Shown here in pieces: positions 44,910-53,800 of a stretch of 61,567 nt of DNA. The position numbers were made by a program, and so were the translations under genes. The notes under the pieces were generated by a model. That model saw nothing but the letters and a program-made list of their open reading frames with translations. It was not told where the DNA came from and searched no databases. The stretch spans positions 1 to 61,567 of the forward strand of contig DJXP01000031.1 of the NCBI GenBank assembly GCA_002449785.1. Direction: 5' to 3'. Source of the stretch: Clostridiales bacterium UBA7001 (GTDB lineage Bacteria > Bacillota > Clostridia > TANB77 > CAG-508). How positions within the stretch are numbered: the first letter of the stretch is position 1; each line of letters starts with the position of its first letter.

Positions 44910-44937
44910 ACTTTGGTATACATAATTTCATAAAATA
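44910..44937 (+). promoter_or_regulatory. Possible mother-cell (sigma-K-like) promoter before dpaB
   Basis: AC (44910-44911), 17 bases, CATAAAATA (44929-44937) fits the Bacillus sigma-K consensus AC-N16/17-CATANNNTA. The spore gene downstream is sigma-K controlled in Bacillus. A hairpin with a T-rich tail lies between this site and the gene, so its use is uncertain. Confidence 0.35.
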
Positions 44938-44948
44938 TAATATAGAAA

Positions 44949-44988
44949 AATGAAGACACTACTTAATTAATTGTCTTCATTTTATTTT
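44949..44988 (+). terminator. Terminator or attenuator between the coiled-coil gene and dpaB
   Basis: ATGAAGACA (44950-44958) pairs with TGTCTTCAT (44972-44980), then TTTATTTTG. It ends the upstream gene, or if the sigma-K-like site is real, sits in the dpaB leader. Confidence 0.7.
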
Positions 44989-45042
44989 GTAATAGAAACA
45001 AATTCTATTAAAATTAAAATGGAGGAGGAAAGTATTATTTTT

Positions 45043-45624
45043 ATGAAGTTAGAAAATAAAAAAATTGGATTTGTTTTTACTGGTTCATTTTGTACATTTA
45101 ATAAAGTGATTAATGAATTAATTAAGATTGCACAAATACCTAATGTTAAGATTATTCCTGTAATGAGTTTTAATAGTTATAATTTGGATACTAAATTTGG
45201 AACATCAGATAGCTTTAAAGAGAAAATTGAAAATATTACTAAAAATAAAATAATTCATACAATTCAAGATGCAGAACCAATAGGGCCAAAAAAATTAACT
45301 GATATATTGATTGTTGCACCATGTTCAGGAAACACTATTGCTAAACTTGCAAATGATATAATAGATACACCTGCTACAATGGCTGTAAAATCACATTTGA
45401 GAAATAATAATCCTGTTGTTATATTTCTTTCTACTAATAATGCATTATCTGGTTCTGCTGAAAATATTGGGAAATTATTAAATAGGAAAAATTATTATTT
45501 TGTTCCGTTTAGACAAGATAATCCAATAACAAAACCAAATTCATTAGTATCAGATTCTTCTTATATTATTAAAACATTAGAAAATGCGCTAGAGCAAAAA
45601 CAAATTCAACCATTATTATTATGA
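45043..45624 (+). CDS. dpaB: Dipicolinate synthase subunit B
   Basis: 193 residues from the ATG at 45043 after GGAGGAGGAAAG; an earlier in-frame start would lie in the terminator. A flavoprotein fold: KKIGFVFTGSFCTFNKV, IQDAEPIGPKKLTDILIVAPCSGNTIAKLAN and VIFLSTNNALSGSAENIG are SpoVFB signatures. With subunit A it makes dipicolinic acid in the mother cell. No dpaA is adjacent. Organisms lacking dpaA can use an EtfA-type partner, so this may be an orphan or its partner may be elsewhere. It supports endospore formation. Confidence 0.88.
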   Translation: MKLENKKIGFVFTGSFCTFNKVINELIKIAQIPNVKIIPVMSFNSYNLDTKFGTSDSFKEKIENITKNKIIHTIQDAEPIGPKKLTDILIVAPCSGNTIAKLANDIIDTPATMAVKSHLRNNNPVVIFLSTNNALSGSAENIGKLLNRKNYYFVPFRQDNPITKPNSLVSDSSYIIKTLENALEQKQIQPLLL

Positions 45625-45630
45625 ATATAA

Positions 45631-45659
45631 TTGACATCATATGCATATTTAGATAAAAT
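45631..45659 (+). promoter_or_regulatory. Promoter and hairpin before the thioesterase gene
   Basis: TTGACA (45631-45636), 17 bases, TAAAAT (45654-45659). Inside it, TCATATGCA and TGCATATGA (about 45637-45669) form an inverted repeat that could be an operator or a hairpin at the transcript start. Confidence 0.65.
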
Positions 45660-45692
45660 GTGCATATGATAATTATTTATTGAGGTGGATAA

Positions 45693-46415
45693 ATGGTAGT
45701 AAATCATAAGTTTTATATAGGATTAAGAGATATAAACTCAAAGTTAGAATTAACAAATACAGGTATATTAGCTTGTTTAGAAGATGTTGGATGTATGCAT
45801 TCAGAAATAGCGGGATATGGATTATTTAATAGAGAAGTAACAAGGAAAACATGGTTACTTTTAAATTGGAAAGTAGAAGTTATAAAAAGACCATTATATA
45901 ATGAAGTTATAAATGTTGAAACATGGTCTAGAGGCATGGATAGATATTATGCATACAGAGATTTTAGGATAACTGATAAAGATAATAATATTATAATTAA
46001 AGGAACTTCAAAATGGATTTTAGTCGATATTGATAAAAGAAAACCTATTAAAATTTCAGATGAGGTAGGAGATGCATATTTTCCTGAAAATAATTCTGTT
46101 TTTGAAGATAATACTATTGAAAAGATTAAAATTCCCAATGATTATATTTCAGTAATTAATTATAAAATTACAAAAAATATGATTGATATAAATAATCATT
46201 TGCATAATATTTATTATATGGATATTGCAAAAGAAGCATTGCCGGATGAATTAATTAATACGGAATTTAATAAATTTGAAATAATGTATAAAAATGAAAT
46301 AAAAGATGGTGAAAATGTAAAAGCTTTTTATTCAAAATCGGATGATATACATTATGTTGTAATTAAAAGTGAAGATGAATCAATTATACATTCAGCTATA
46401 AAATTCTACAATTAA
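45693..46415 (+). CDS. Acyl-ACP thioesterase (FatA/FatB-like)
   Basis: 240 residues, a double hot-dog domain. LLLNWKVEVIKRPLYNEVINVETWSRG and YYAYRDFRITDKDNNII in the first half, and MIDINNHLHNIYYMDIAKEA in the second, match the acyl-ACP thioesterase family (the Asn-His of the second half is catalytic). It releases fatty acids from acyl carrier protein and controls chain length. GAGGTGG precedes the ATG. The polymerase gene follows 14 bases later. Confidence 0.85.
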   Translation: MVVNHKFYIGLRDINSKLELTNTGILACLEDVGCMHSEIAGYGLFNREVTRKTWLLLNWKVEVIKRPLYNEVINVETWSRGMDRYYAYRDFRITDKDNNIIIKGTSKWILVDIDKRKPIKISDEVGDAYFPENNSVFEDNTIEKIKIPNDYISVINYKITKNMIDINNHLHNIYYMDIAKEALPDELINTEFNKFEIMYKNEIKDGENVKAFYSKSDDIHYVVIKSEDESIIHSAIKFYN

Positions 46416-46429
46416 AACAGGGAAAATAT

Positions 46430-47647
46430 ATGGAAAGACAAATATTACATATTGATGTTAATAATGCATTTTTATCATGGACAGCTGTTTATAAATTAAA
46501 AAATGGATATCAAATTGATATTAGAAACATTCCTTCTATAATAGGTGGGGATGAAGAAAAAAGATCTGGTATTGTTTTAGCCAAAAGTACTATTGCCAAA
46601 AAATTCGGTATAATTACTGGTGAACCAATTTATTTTGCTAAAAAGAAATGTAATAAATTAGAAATATTTCCGGTTAATTTTGAAGTATTTAAGCACTATT
46701 CAAATAAATTGTTTAATCTTATTTTAGAATATTCAAATGAAGTTGAGAGATTCAGTATTGATGAATGCTTTGTAGATTTAACAGATTATTTAAAAAATAG
46801 AAAACTAATAGATATTGCTTATGAAATTAATAAAAGAGTAAAAGATGAACTTGGATTTACAGTAAACATTGGAGTAGCTAATAATAAGTTATTAGCTAAA
46901 ATGGCATCTGATTTCGAAAAACCAGATAAAGTTCATACTTTATTTAAAAGTGAAATTGAAACTAAGATGTGGCCTCTTCCTATTTCTGAACTATTTATGA
47001 TTGGGAAAAAAACTGTTCCTAAATTAAATAATTTAGGAATTAAGACTATTGGTGATTTAGCAAAATATGATAAAAATATATTAATAAAAAAATTAGGAAA
47101 GTTTGGTCTTATTATATGGAATTATGCTAATGGAATTGACAATAGTATTGTTAATTCTAAAACATCGTTACCTAAAAGTATTAGTAATGAAGTAACACTA
47201 CCTAATGATATAAAAGGAGTAGAGGAGATTAACAAAATTATAGTTGCATTATCAGAACAGGTTTCTTTTAGATTAAGAAAACATAATTTAGTTGCAAATA
47301 CTGTAGCTGTTGTACTAAAAACTAATAATTTTAATACTTTTACTCATCAAAAATCCATTGAAGCTACTTCAAGCACAAAAGATATATTATTAAATGCTAA
47401 AAATGTATTGGAAGAAATGTATAAAGAAAATTATTCTATAAGACTTGTTGGTGTTAGAGTTGATAATTTAGAGAGTAAAGATATTGTTCAATTATCACTA
47501 TTTAATAATAATCAAAAACAAGATAAAATTGATTATGTGTTAGACAATTTAAAAAGTAAGTATGGATATAATTCAATAACTAGAGCAGGACAATTAGATA
47601 TAAAATCAATTGTTGATGGAAAAGAAAAGAAAATGAAAGAAGGATAA
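46430..47647 (+). CDS. dinB: Y-family DNA polymerase (DinB/PolIV type)
   Basis: 405 residues. Catalytic acidic residues Asp9 (HIDVNNAFLSW) and Asp111-Glu112 (FSIDECFVDLTDY) are present. The thumb has GIKTIGDLAKYDKNILIKKLG and the C-terminal little-finger domain ends before QLSLFNNN, the usual beta-clamp-binding peptide. It carries out error-prone translesion synthesis. The first motif reads DVNNAF where PolIV usually has DMDAFF, a normal variant of the clostridial subgroup. Confidence 0.88.
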   Translation: MERQILHIDVNNAFLSWTAVYKLKNGYQIDIRNIPSIIGGDEEKRSGIVLAKSTIAKKFGIITGEPIYFAKKKCNKLEIFPVNFEVFKHYSNKLFNLILEYSNEVERFSIDECFVDLTDYLKNRKLIDIAYEINKRVKDELGFTVNIGVANNKLLAKMASDFEKPDKVHTLFKSEIETKMWPLPISELFMIGKKTVPKLNNLGIKTIGDLAKYDKNILIKKLGKFGLIIWNYANGIDNSIVNSKTSLPKSISNEVTLPNDIKGVEEINKIIVALSEQVSFRLRKHNLVANTVAVVLKTNNFNTFTHQKSIEATSSTKDILLNAKNVLEEMYKENYSIRLVGVRVDNLESKDIVQLSLFNNNQKQDKIDYVLDNLKSKYGYNSITRAGQLDIKSIVDGKEKKMKEG

Positions 47648-47667
47648 TTAGTATCCTTCTTATTTTA
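47637..47667. terminator. Bidirectional terminator between dinB and xer
   Basis: AAGAAGGATA (47637-47646) pairs with TATCCTTCTT (47652-47661), loop ATTAG, followed by ATTTTAG. Confidence 0.8.
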
Positions 47668-47673
47668 GTTGTT

Positions 47674-48681
47674 TTAAATGTTAGCAAGAGGATTGCTTTC
47701 TACAGCATTTCTAATTTGTTCATTATCAACATGAGTATATATTTCAGTAGTTGATATACTTTCATGTCCTAGTAATTCTTGAAGAGCTCTAATATCAACA
47801 TTTCCATATTTATACATAAGTGTAGCAGCAGTATGTCTTAATTTATGTACAGAGTATTTTTCAGCTTTTTCTATTCCTGCAATTTTTAATTCTTGTTTTA
47901 CAACATATTGAACAGTTCTTCTACTAATCCTTTTTTTCTGTTCACTTAAAAATAGTGCATCTCTTGAGTTAAATTTTACTCCATCTACTGGTCTTACTTT
48001 TAAATACTCATTAATTGCTTTCATGCAAGCTTTATTTAAGTAAATTGTTCTTTCTTTATTTCCTTTACCTATAACATTTAATTTATTATTTTCAAAATCT
48101 ATATCACTTATATTAATATTTACCAGTTCAGCTAGACGAACACCGCAGTTAAGTAAAATTGTTATCATAGCAAAATTCCTTTCAGAATTATCATGATTTC
48201 CGTGCCCAGAAGATATAGAAGAATTGCTAGCCGCTTCTAATAATTCTTTACTTTGATCCAATGTTAAATACTTAGGCAGTCTCTTATCTAATTTAGGATT
48301 TTCTAAGTCTTGAGCGGGATTTACAGGTATTTTTTTAGTTTTATTACACATAAAATGGAAAAAAACTCTAATTGTTGAGGCCTTTCTAGCTAATGTTGCT
48401 GGTTTACTTTGATAACATGTTTTTAAATATGCTAAAAATGCATGTATATCTTGAAGGGTTATTTTTTTTAATGTTTCTAAATCAAAATCAGATATATCAA
48501 TGGTTTTTATAAATTCTTCATCATTTACGTCTGTAAGTTTATATTTAAATTTTATAAATTTTAAAAAATGTGCCATATCATAATTGTACTCTTTAACTGA
48601 GTTTTCAGATTTATTTAAAATTGTCGCACTATAATTTAAAAAATCATTTAAAAACTCAGGATTTTTTTCAGGGTTAATCAT
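47674..48681 (-). CDS. Tyrosine recombinase (XerC/XerD-like)
   Basis: 335 residues, longer than typical Xer by about 35. Catalytic residues: Arg182, His279, Arg282, His306 and Tyr315. A Gly/His/Asn/Ser-rich insertion (about 155-169, SSGHGNHDNSERN) precedes the catalytic arginine helix. It is convergent with dinB and isolated from mobile genes. It may be the XerC partner of XerD at 2071 or a separate recombinase. GGAGGAAAAAATG gives the start. Confidence 0.86.
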   Translation of the reverse strand: MINPEKNPEFLNDFLNYSATILNKSENSVKEYNYDMAHFLKFIKFKYKLTDVNDEEFIKTIDISDFDLETLKKITLQDIHAFLAYLKTCYQSKPATLARKASTIRVFFHFMCNKTKKIPVNPAQDLENPKLDKRLPKYLTLDQSKELLEAASNSSISSGHGNHDNSERNFAMITILLNCGVRLAELVNINISDIDFENNKLNVIGKGNKERTIYLNKACMKAINEYLKVRPVDGVKFNSRDALFLSEQKKRISRRTVQYVVKQELKIAGIEKAEKYSVHKLRHTAATLMYKYGNVDIRALQELLGHESISTTEIYTHVDNEQIRNAVESNPLANI

Positions 48682-48793
48682 TTTTTCCTCCAGATTGTAT
48701 TTTTTATTTATTGCATTATATATTATAAAACTATTTATTTCAATATTAGTTAATATTTTAAATGGCTTAACTTATATAAAAATTATAATTTTA

Positions 48794-48822
48794 TTGAATA
48801 ATAGATTTCTATTTGATATGAT
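48794..48822 (+). promoter_or_regulatory. Promoter of the GH25 gene
   Basis: TTGAAT (48794-48799), 17 bases, TATGAT (48817-48822), then the ATG at 48849 after GAAGGA-like sequence. Confidence 0.6.
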
Positions 48823-48848
48823 AATAAAAAAATGAAAGTGAAGGATTT

Positions 48849-50117
48849 ATGAATAATAAAATTAGATTAATAATTATAATACTTTTTATAGGAACTATTT
48901 TTCTATTAATGCATTTTGTATTTTATAATAAGTATAAAATGCCAAAAGGTGCAGAAATAATAATATCAGATGAAAACTTAGAAGTATATTCAGAAAACAT
49001 ATATTTATATGATTTAATAAAATCATATAATGTAGAAATTTTAACTGAAAATTATCCTCTTCAATTAGATAATATTGGCAATACAACAGTAACAATATCA
49101 TATAAATATAAAGGAATTAGAAAGTATTTATTTGATATTAACTATAAAGTTGTAGATAATACTAGTCCTATTTTTATTAAAGCACCAAGTAGTTCGAAAA
49201 CTTTTTATGTATCTGAGGCGTCTGATAAAGATATTGATAAGATAATTGAAAAAACGACTTTTGGTGATAATTATGATATTAATCCTACTATAAAAAAAAT
49301 AGGAACAGTTGATTTTTCAAAAATAGGAACTTACAAACTTACATTTGAAATATCTGACTCGTCTAATAATAAAAATTCTAAAGATATAGAAATTATAATT
49401 AAAGAAAGACCGAAAGAAGCTGACAATTCAAATTTAGATAAAACTAAAGAAGACAATATTGAAGAAGAGGATGAAAATACTATTATATTTGAAGAGCATA
49501 TAAAAAGTTACAAAAATAATAATACTATGGTAGGAATAGATGTTTCTAAATGGCAAGGAGAAATCGACTTTCAAAAAGTAAAAGATGCTGGTTGCGAATT
49601 TGTAATTATTAGATTAGGTGTAATGAAAGATAAAAACTCGGAACTTGTAAAAGATTCTACATTTGATATTAATTATAAAAATGCTAAACTTGCAGGCTTG
49701 AAAATAGGTATTTATGTATATTCAGAAGCTAATAATGTACAAACAGCAATTTCAAATGCTGAATTTGTTATTAATGAACTTAATGGTGATATACTTGATT
49801 TTCCAGTAGTATTTGATTGGGAAAGTTGGACATATTTTAATAGTATGGAAATGAATTTACATATGTTAAATGAAATGTATGATGCTTTTTCCAACAAATT
49901 AAATGAAGCAGGTTATAATACGATGCTATATGCTAGTGAATATTATTTAAATAATGTATGGCTTAACTTAAAAGATTATAAAATTTGGGTTGCAAAGTAT
50001 TCTAATAAATCTCCTGAATTAATAAATAGTAAGAATTTTGAATTATGGCAAAACTCTTGTAATGGTAAAATTAATGGTATTAAATCAGATGTTGACTTCG
50101 ATATATTTTATAAATAA
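48849..50117 (+). CDS. Membrane-anchored GH25 lysozyme with Ig-like domain
   Basis: 422 residues. A membrane helix (about 5-27) anchors an Ig-like/bacterial cadherin-type module (about 35-190), an acidic linker (about 190-220) and a GH25 catalytic domain: MVGIDVSKWQGEIDF with Asp231 and FDWESW with Asp323 and Glu325. It cleaves the N-acetylmuramoyl-glucosaminyl bonds of peptidoglycan, presumably for growth, division or sporulation. It has its own promoter and is followed by a secreted protein with similar Ig-like parts. Confidence 0.88.
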   Translation: MNNKIRLIIIILFIGTIFLLMHFVFYNKYKMPKGAEIIISDENLEVYSENIYLYDLIKSYNVEILTENYPLQLDNIGNTTVTISYKYKGIRKYLFDINYKVVDNTSPIFIKAPSSSKTFYVSEASDKDIDKIIEKTTFGDNYDINPTIKKIGTVDFSKIGTYKLTFEISDSSNNKNSKDIEIIIKERPKEADNSNLDKTKEDNIEEEDENTIIFEEHIKSYKNNNTMVGIDVSKWQGEIDFQKVKDAGCEFVIIRLGVMKDKNSELVKDSTFDINYKNAKLAGLKIGIYVYSEANNVQTAISNAEFVINELNGDILDFPVVFDWESWTYFNSMEMNLHMLNEMYDAFSNKLNEAGYNTMLYASEYYLNNVWLNLKDYKIWVAKYSNKSPELINSKNFELWQNSCNGKINGIKSDVDFDIFYK

Positions 50118-50158
50118 ATAAAAATACTTAAAATAAATTGTTAACAATAATGGTAAAG

Positions 50159-50187
50159 TTGCAAAATTATGTAAAGTGTGGTATAAT
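50159..50187 (+). promoter_or_regulatory. Promoter of the secreted repeat protein gene
   Basis: TTGCAA (50159-50164), 17 bases, TATAAT (50182-50187), 36 bases before the ATG. Confidence 0.7.
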
Positions 50188-50222
50188 AAAAGATGAAGTG
50201 AGAGATAAAGGAGAATATTGAT

Positions 50223-51557
50223 ATGAAAAAAATTATTTTTAATAATAAAGCAATTGTTTTTTTGATTATCTTTTTTCTTATAATTTCTTTTAAGAATGCT
50301 AGCCATGCTTTAACATTAGAAGATTTAGCAGAAAAATATAAAGAAAATGCTGGACCTCTAATAAATCCAGGATTCAATTTTCAAAATATGGTTAGCGTCA
50401 GATTAACCGTAGATAATAAAATTAATAATACTAATGATGGGCCTTATCATGGTATTAAAGAAAATGACCCTAATGCAGAAGATCCAAATGCAGAGAATCC
50501 TAATGCAGAAGATCCAAATGCTCAAAATGCGATGTTAACAGAACAAGCAAGACAAAATGCTATTGTAAATCATAGAAGATTTAAATTACATAGATTTAAA
50601 ATCTGGGGTGGACAAGACGGTGGACAAACAGAATTTCGTATATGTGCCGTTGTCGGAAAGATTCAAGTTGTAGATTATGCAACAGATGGAAAAATAGAAA
50701 TTATGAGTAATCGTATGGAATCTGATGTTTTATTAGTTAGAACCAAAGGTTTCGGTAAAGTATATGTCACAGCATATTATTATGACGATTTTACAGCACA
50801 ATGGTATAAAGATTCTACAGAATGTATAGTTCAAGTTGTATCTCCTTTATTTCCTGGTAATGTGCCTAGTAATCCAGACAATGGTTATTATGAATTAGGA
50901 GGATTAGATAGAAACTATAGATTAAATCTTGATATTGGACAAACTAAAACTTGTAATGTTATTATAAAAGATAATAGAGGAATAACTTTAGGTAATTTGC
51001 AAGACTTTACTGTGTATAATATTGAATATGATAGTGATTATATTTCTGTTAAACAAGATGGAACCTCATTTAATATAACTGGCTTAAAGGAAGGAAGCTC
51101 ATATTTATATATACAATTTCAAGCTAAAGACTTTTTTGGAAATTATAAAAGATATTATGGAGTTTGGGCTAATGTTGAAGTTTATGAACATTACTCACCA
51201 CCATTTACTCCTGGACAAAATGATCCAAGTAATCTTGAAGGAGATAAAGAAATTCCTGAAGAAATTAAATTCGAATTTTCTAGTTATTCAATTAAACAAG
51301 GTGATTCTATTACTTTAAAACTATTTAAGAAAGTAGATGGAGAATTCGTTGAAGTTACAGATATAGATAATTATCGTTTCGAATCTAGTAATACTGATGT
51401 AGCTTATTTCTTGACTCAACATTCTGCTTATTTGAAAACTTCTGAATCAGGTCAAGTTACAATTACTGTATCTAGATCGTTTGCAAAAGACAACATCAAT
51501 ATAGATAAAACTCTAACTGCTTCTGCTAGTGTTTATGTAAGTAGACAATTCAAATAA
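50223..51557 (+). CDS. Secreted protein with DPNAE repeats and Ig-like (BIG2-type) domains
   Basis: 444 residues. A signal peptide (1-29) is followed by a low-complexity stretch (about 80-102) of four DPNAE/NPNAE/DPNAQ-like pentapeptides, then a domain of strand-rich repeats. Phrases such as VDYATDGKIEIMSNRMESDV, FNITGLKEGSSYLYIQFQAK and ESSNTDVAYFLTQHSAYLKT suggest two or three bacterial Ig-like (BIG2-type) modules, mediating binding in surface proteins. No sorting motif or C-terminal helix is present, so it is probably released or held by interaction. AAGGAG precedes the ATG. Confidence 0.68.
   Translation: MKKIIFNNKAIVFLIIFFLIISFKNASHALTLEDLAEKYKENAGPLINPGFNFQNMVSVRLTVDNKINNTNDGPYHGIKENDPNAEDPNAENPNAEDPNAQNAMLTEQARQNAIVNHRRFKLHRFKIWGGQDGGQTEFRICAVVGKIQVVDYATDGKIEIMSNRMESDVLLVRTKGFGKVYVTAYYYDDFTAQWYKDSTECIVQVVSPLFPGNVPSNPDNGYYELGGLDRNYRLNLDIGQTKTCNVIIKDNRGITLGNLQDFTVYNIEYDSDYISVKQDGTSFNITGLKEGSSYLYIQFQAKDFFGNYKRYYGVWANVEVYEHYSPPFTPGQNDPSNLEGDKEIPEEIKFEFSSYSIKQGDSITLKLFKKVDGEFVEVTDIDNYRFESSNTDVAYFLTQHSAYLKTSESGQVTITVSRSFAKDNINIDKTLTASASVYVSRQFK
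50454..50529 (+). repeat. Short tandem repeat coding for DPNAE-like pentapeptides
   Basis: Four 15-bp units (CCTAATGCAGAAGAT-like) encode DPNAE, DPNAE, NPNAE, DPNAQ-type pentapeptides; adjacent units are near identical. Confidence 0.75.
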
Positions 51558-51580
51558 ATTTAATAATACTAAATATATGA

Positions 51581-51614
51581 AAACTAACTATTTGTTTAAA
51601 TAGTTAGTTTTTTT
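51581..51614 (+). terminator. Terminator after the secreted repeat protein
   Basis: AAACTAACTATTT (51581-51593) pairs with AAATAGTTAGTTT (51598-51610), then TTTT. Confidence 0.88.
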
Positions 51615-51616
51615 AA

Positions 51617-51645
51617 TTGAAATATTATAATTATATTGATATAAT
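51617..51645 (+). promoter_or_regulatory. Promoter of the aldo/keto reductase operon
   Basis: TTGAAA (51617-51622), 17 bases, TATAAT (51640-51645), just after the preceding terminator and 26 bases before the ATG. Confidence 0.75.
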
Positions 51646-51671
51646 AATATAAATTATAAAGAGCTGATATA

Positions 51672-52769
51672 ATGGAAAAAAAATTAGGATTTGGATGTAT
51701 GAGACTTCCAATGAAAAATGGAGATGTCGATTATGATGAATTTAATAAAATGATTGATTATTATATTGACCAAGGATTTAATTATTTTGATACAGCACAT
51801 GGATATTTAGGTGGAAAAAGTGAAATTGCAATTAGAGAGTGTTTATCCAAAAGATATCCAAGAGAAAGTTTTATTTTAACAAATAAACTTACTAAACCTT
51901 ATTTTAATACTCAAGAAGAAATTAAAGTATTTTTTGAACAACAGCTAGAGTGGTGTGGAGTAGAGTATTTTGATTATTATTTAATGCATGCTCAAGATAG
52001 AAATACATATCCCCATTTTCAAAAAACAAATGCTTATGAAGAATGCCTAAAACTAAAAAAAGAAGGAAAAATTAAACATTTAGGAATATCTTTTCATGAT
52101 AGTAGCCAAATGCTAGAACAAATACTAACTGAGCACCCTGAGGTTGAAATTGTACAAATACAATTTAATTATGCTGATTATGAATCTTCAAGTGTTCAAT
52201 CACGAAAGGTTTATGAAGTTTGCAGAAAATTTAATAAACCAATTCTTGTTATGGAACCTGTAAAAGGTGGTGGATTAGTTAATCTTCCAGAAGATGGAAA
52301 AAAATTAATAGATGATTTAAATGGAAGTTTAAGCTATGCAAGTTATGCAATAAGATTTGCAGCAAGCTTTGATGGTATGTATAAAGTCTTGTCTGGTATG
52401 AGTAGTTTTGAACAATTAAAAGATAATGTAGATTATATGAAAGATTTTAAACCACTTAATGATAACGAAATGAAAGCTGTATTAGAAATTGGAGAAATAT
52501 TAAGAAATATTGGTGGAATACCTTGTACAGCATGTAGATATTGCATAGAAGGTTGCCCGATGAAAATATTAATTCCAGATCTCTTTTCTTGTTTAAATAG
52601 TAAAAAACAGTTTAAAGACTGGAATGCTGGTTATTATTATAATGTGTATACTACAAACGGACATGGAAAAGCATCTGATTGTATTAAATGCGGTAAATGT
52701 GAAAAAATATGTCCACAACATTTAGAAATTAGAGAGTTATTAACAAAAGTTTCAGAAGCTTTTGAATAA
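51672..52769 (+). CDS. Aldo/keto reductase with C-terminal 4Fe-4S ferredoxin domain
   Basis: 365 residues. An aldo/keto reductase barrel (about 1-280) with FGCMRLPMKNGDVDYDEFNK, FDTAHGY, and YLMHAQD as active-site motifs is followed by two clostridial cluster motifs, CTACRYCIEGCP (about 284-295) and CIKCGKCEKICP (about 337-348). Fused forms are common in anaerobes and reduce aldehydes or take part in redox relay; the substrate is unknown. GAGCTG-type site precedes the ATG. An ECF-type membrane protein gene follows 19 bases later. Confidence 0.9.
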   Translation: MEKKLGFGCMRLPMKNGDVDYDEFNKMIDYYIDQGFNYFDTAHGYLGGKSEIAIRECLSKRYPRESFILTNKLTKPYFNTQEEIKVFFEQQLEWCGVEYFDYYLMHAQDRNTYPHFQKTNAYEECLKLKKEGKIKHLGISFHDSSQMLEQILTEHPEVEIVQIQFNYADYESSSVQSRKVYEVCRKFNKPILVMEPVKGGGLVNLPEDGKKLIDDLNGSLSYASYAIRFAASFDGMYKVLSGMSSFEQLKDNVDYMKDFKPLNDNEMKAVLEIGEILRNIGGIPCTACRYCIEGCPMKILIPDLFSCLNSKKQFKDWNAGYYYNVYTTNGHGKASDCIKCGKCEKICPQHLEIRELLTKVSEAFE

Positions 52770-52788
52770 ATAAAGGAGGAAAAGAAAA

Positions 52789-53352
52789 ATGATAGAAAAA
52801 ACTGATACTATGAAAAAATCAAATTTTGAAGAGGTATTTACAAACAAAAAATCTAAATATGTAATAGGAACAATTTTATTTAGTGGATTAGGTATAGCTA
52901 TTCCAAGAATCTTCCATTTATTAATTGGAAGTTCTGCTGGTGTAACCTTCTTACCAATGCACTTAATGGTATTGATTTCAGCTCTTACTTTTGGAATGCT
53001 ATCAGCAAGTATTGTTGCAGGAAGTTCAGTAGTTTTTAGTTATTTATTAACAGGTATGCCTGCACTACAAAGAATGCCATATATGCTAATAGAACTTGTT
53101 ATTTATGGATTATTATTGGGATTCTTAAATAAAAAATATAATTCTTATATATCTTTAATAGCAACAATGATTATTGGTAGACTAATATATGCAGGAGTAT
53201 TATTTGTATCTGTTAATTTATTTGGATTTAATGGTTATGGGATATCTGTACTACAAAGCGTAGTTTCAGGAATACCAGGTATTGTTTTACAAATATTTTT
53301 AGTACCATTTTTAGCTATGATAATAAAGAAAGGAATAAAGTTAGATGACTAA
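52789..53352 (+). CDS. ECF transporter S component-like membrane protein
   Basis: 187 residues with six hydrophobic segments and the S-component phrase GIAIPRIFHLLIGSSAGVTFLP early, MHLMVLISALTFG and NPLDF-less loops typical of substrate-specific subunits of energy-coupling factor transporters. The transported vitamin or cofactor is unknown; no ECF ATPase or T subunit is nearby, so it would share a common module. It overlaps the DUF1893 gene by eight bases. Confidence 0.72.
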   Translation: MIEKTDTMKKSNFEEVFTNKKSKYVIGTILFSGLGIAIPRIFHLLIGSSAGVTFLPMHLMVLISALTFGMLSASIVAGSSVVFSYLLTGMPALQRMPYMLIELVIYGLLLGFLNKKYNSYISLIATMIIGRLIYAGVLFVSVNLFGFNGYGISVLQSVVSGIPGIVLQIFLVPFLAMIIKKGIKLDD

Positions 53353-53752
53353 GCTAGATGAAGTAAAAGATATATTATATTCAAAAAATGCATCTTTAGT
53401 AGTATACTATTCTAATGGAGTGATTAAAGAATACTATCAAGACAGAGTAAAAGATATTAAAGAAATATTACATGAAAATGAAAAAGCTCTTAAAGGTGCC
53501 ATAATAGCTGATAAAGTAATTGGCAAACTTGCAGGAAGCTTACTTGCAATATCTGGTGTAAAACAAATATATGCAGATGTTATAAGTGAATATGCAATTC
53601 CAATTTTAAAGGAATATAATATAGAATTTAACTACAAAACAAAAGTTCCTTTTATTATTAATAAAGATAATACCGGAATGTGTCCAATGGAAAATAAATA
53701 TAAAGATGAAAAAGACATAAAAAAGATATATTGGGATATAATAAAAAAATAA
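53345..53752 (+). CDS. DUF1893 family protein
   Basis: 135 residues with the DUF1893 pattern: LVVYYSNGVIKEYYQDRVKDI, then GAIIADKVIGKLAGSLLAISGVK, and CPMENK near the C-terminus. Structures of relatives (TM1506) have a deaminase-like fold; no function is established. It is coupled to the ECF-like gene by overlap. Confidence 0.85.
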   Translation: MTKLDEVKDILYSKNASLVVYYSNGVIKEYYQDRVKDIKEILHENEKALKGAIIADKVIGKLAGSLLAISGVKQIYADVISEYAIPILKEYNIEFNYKTKVPFIINKDNTGMCPMENKYKDEKDIKKIYWDIIKK

Positions 53753-53800
53753 TTAAAATAAATAAAAAAGTTTTATTGTGTTTGAAAGGAGATATTAATT

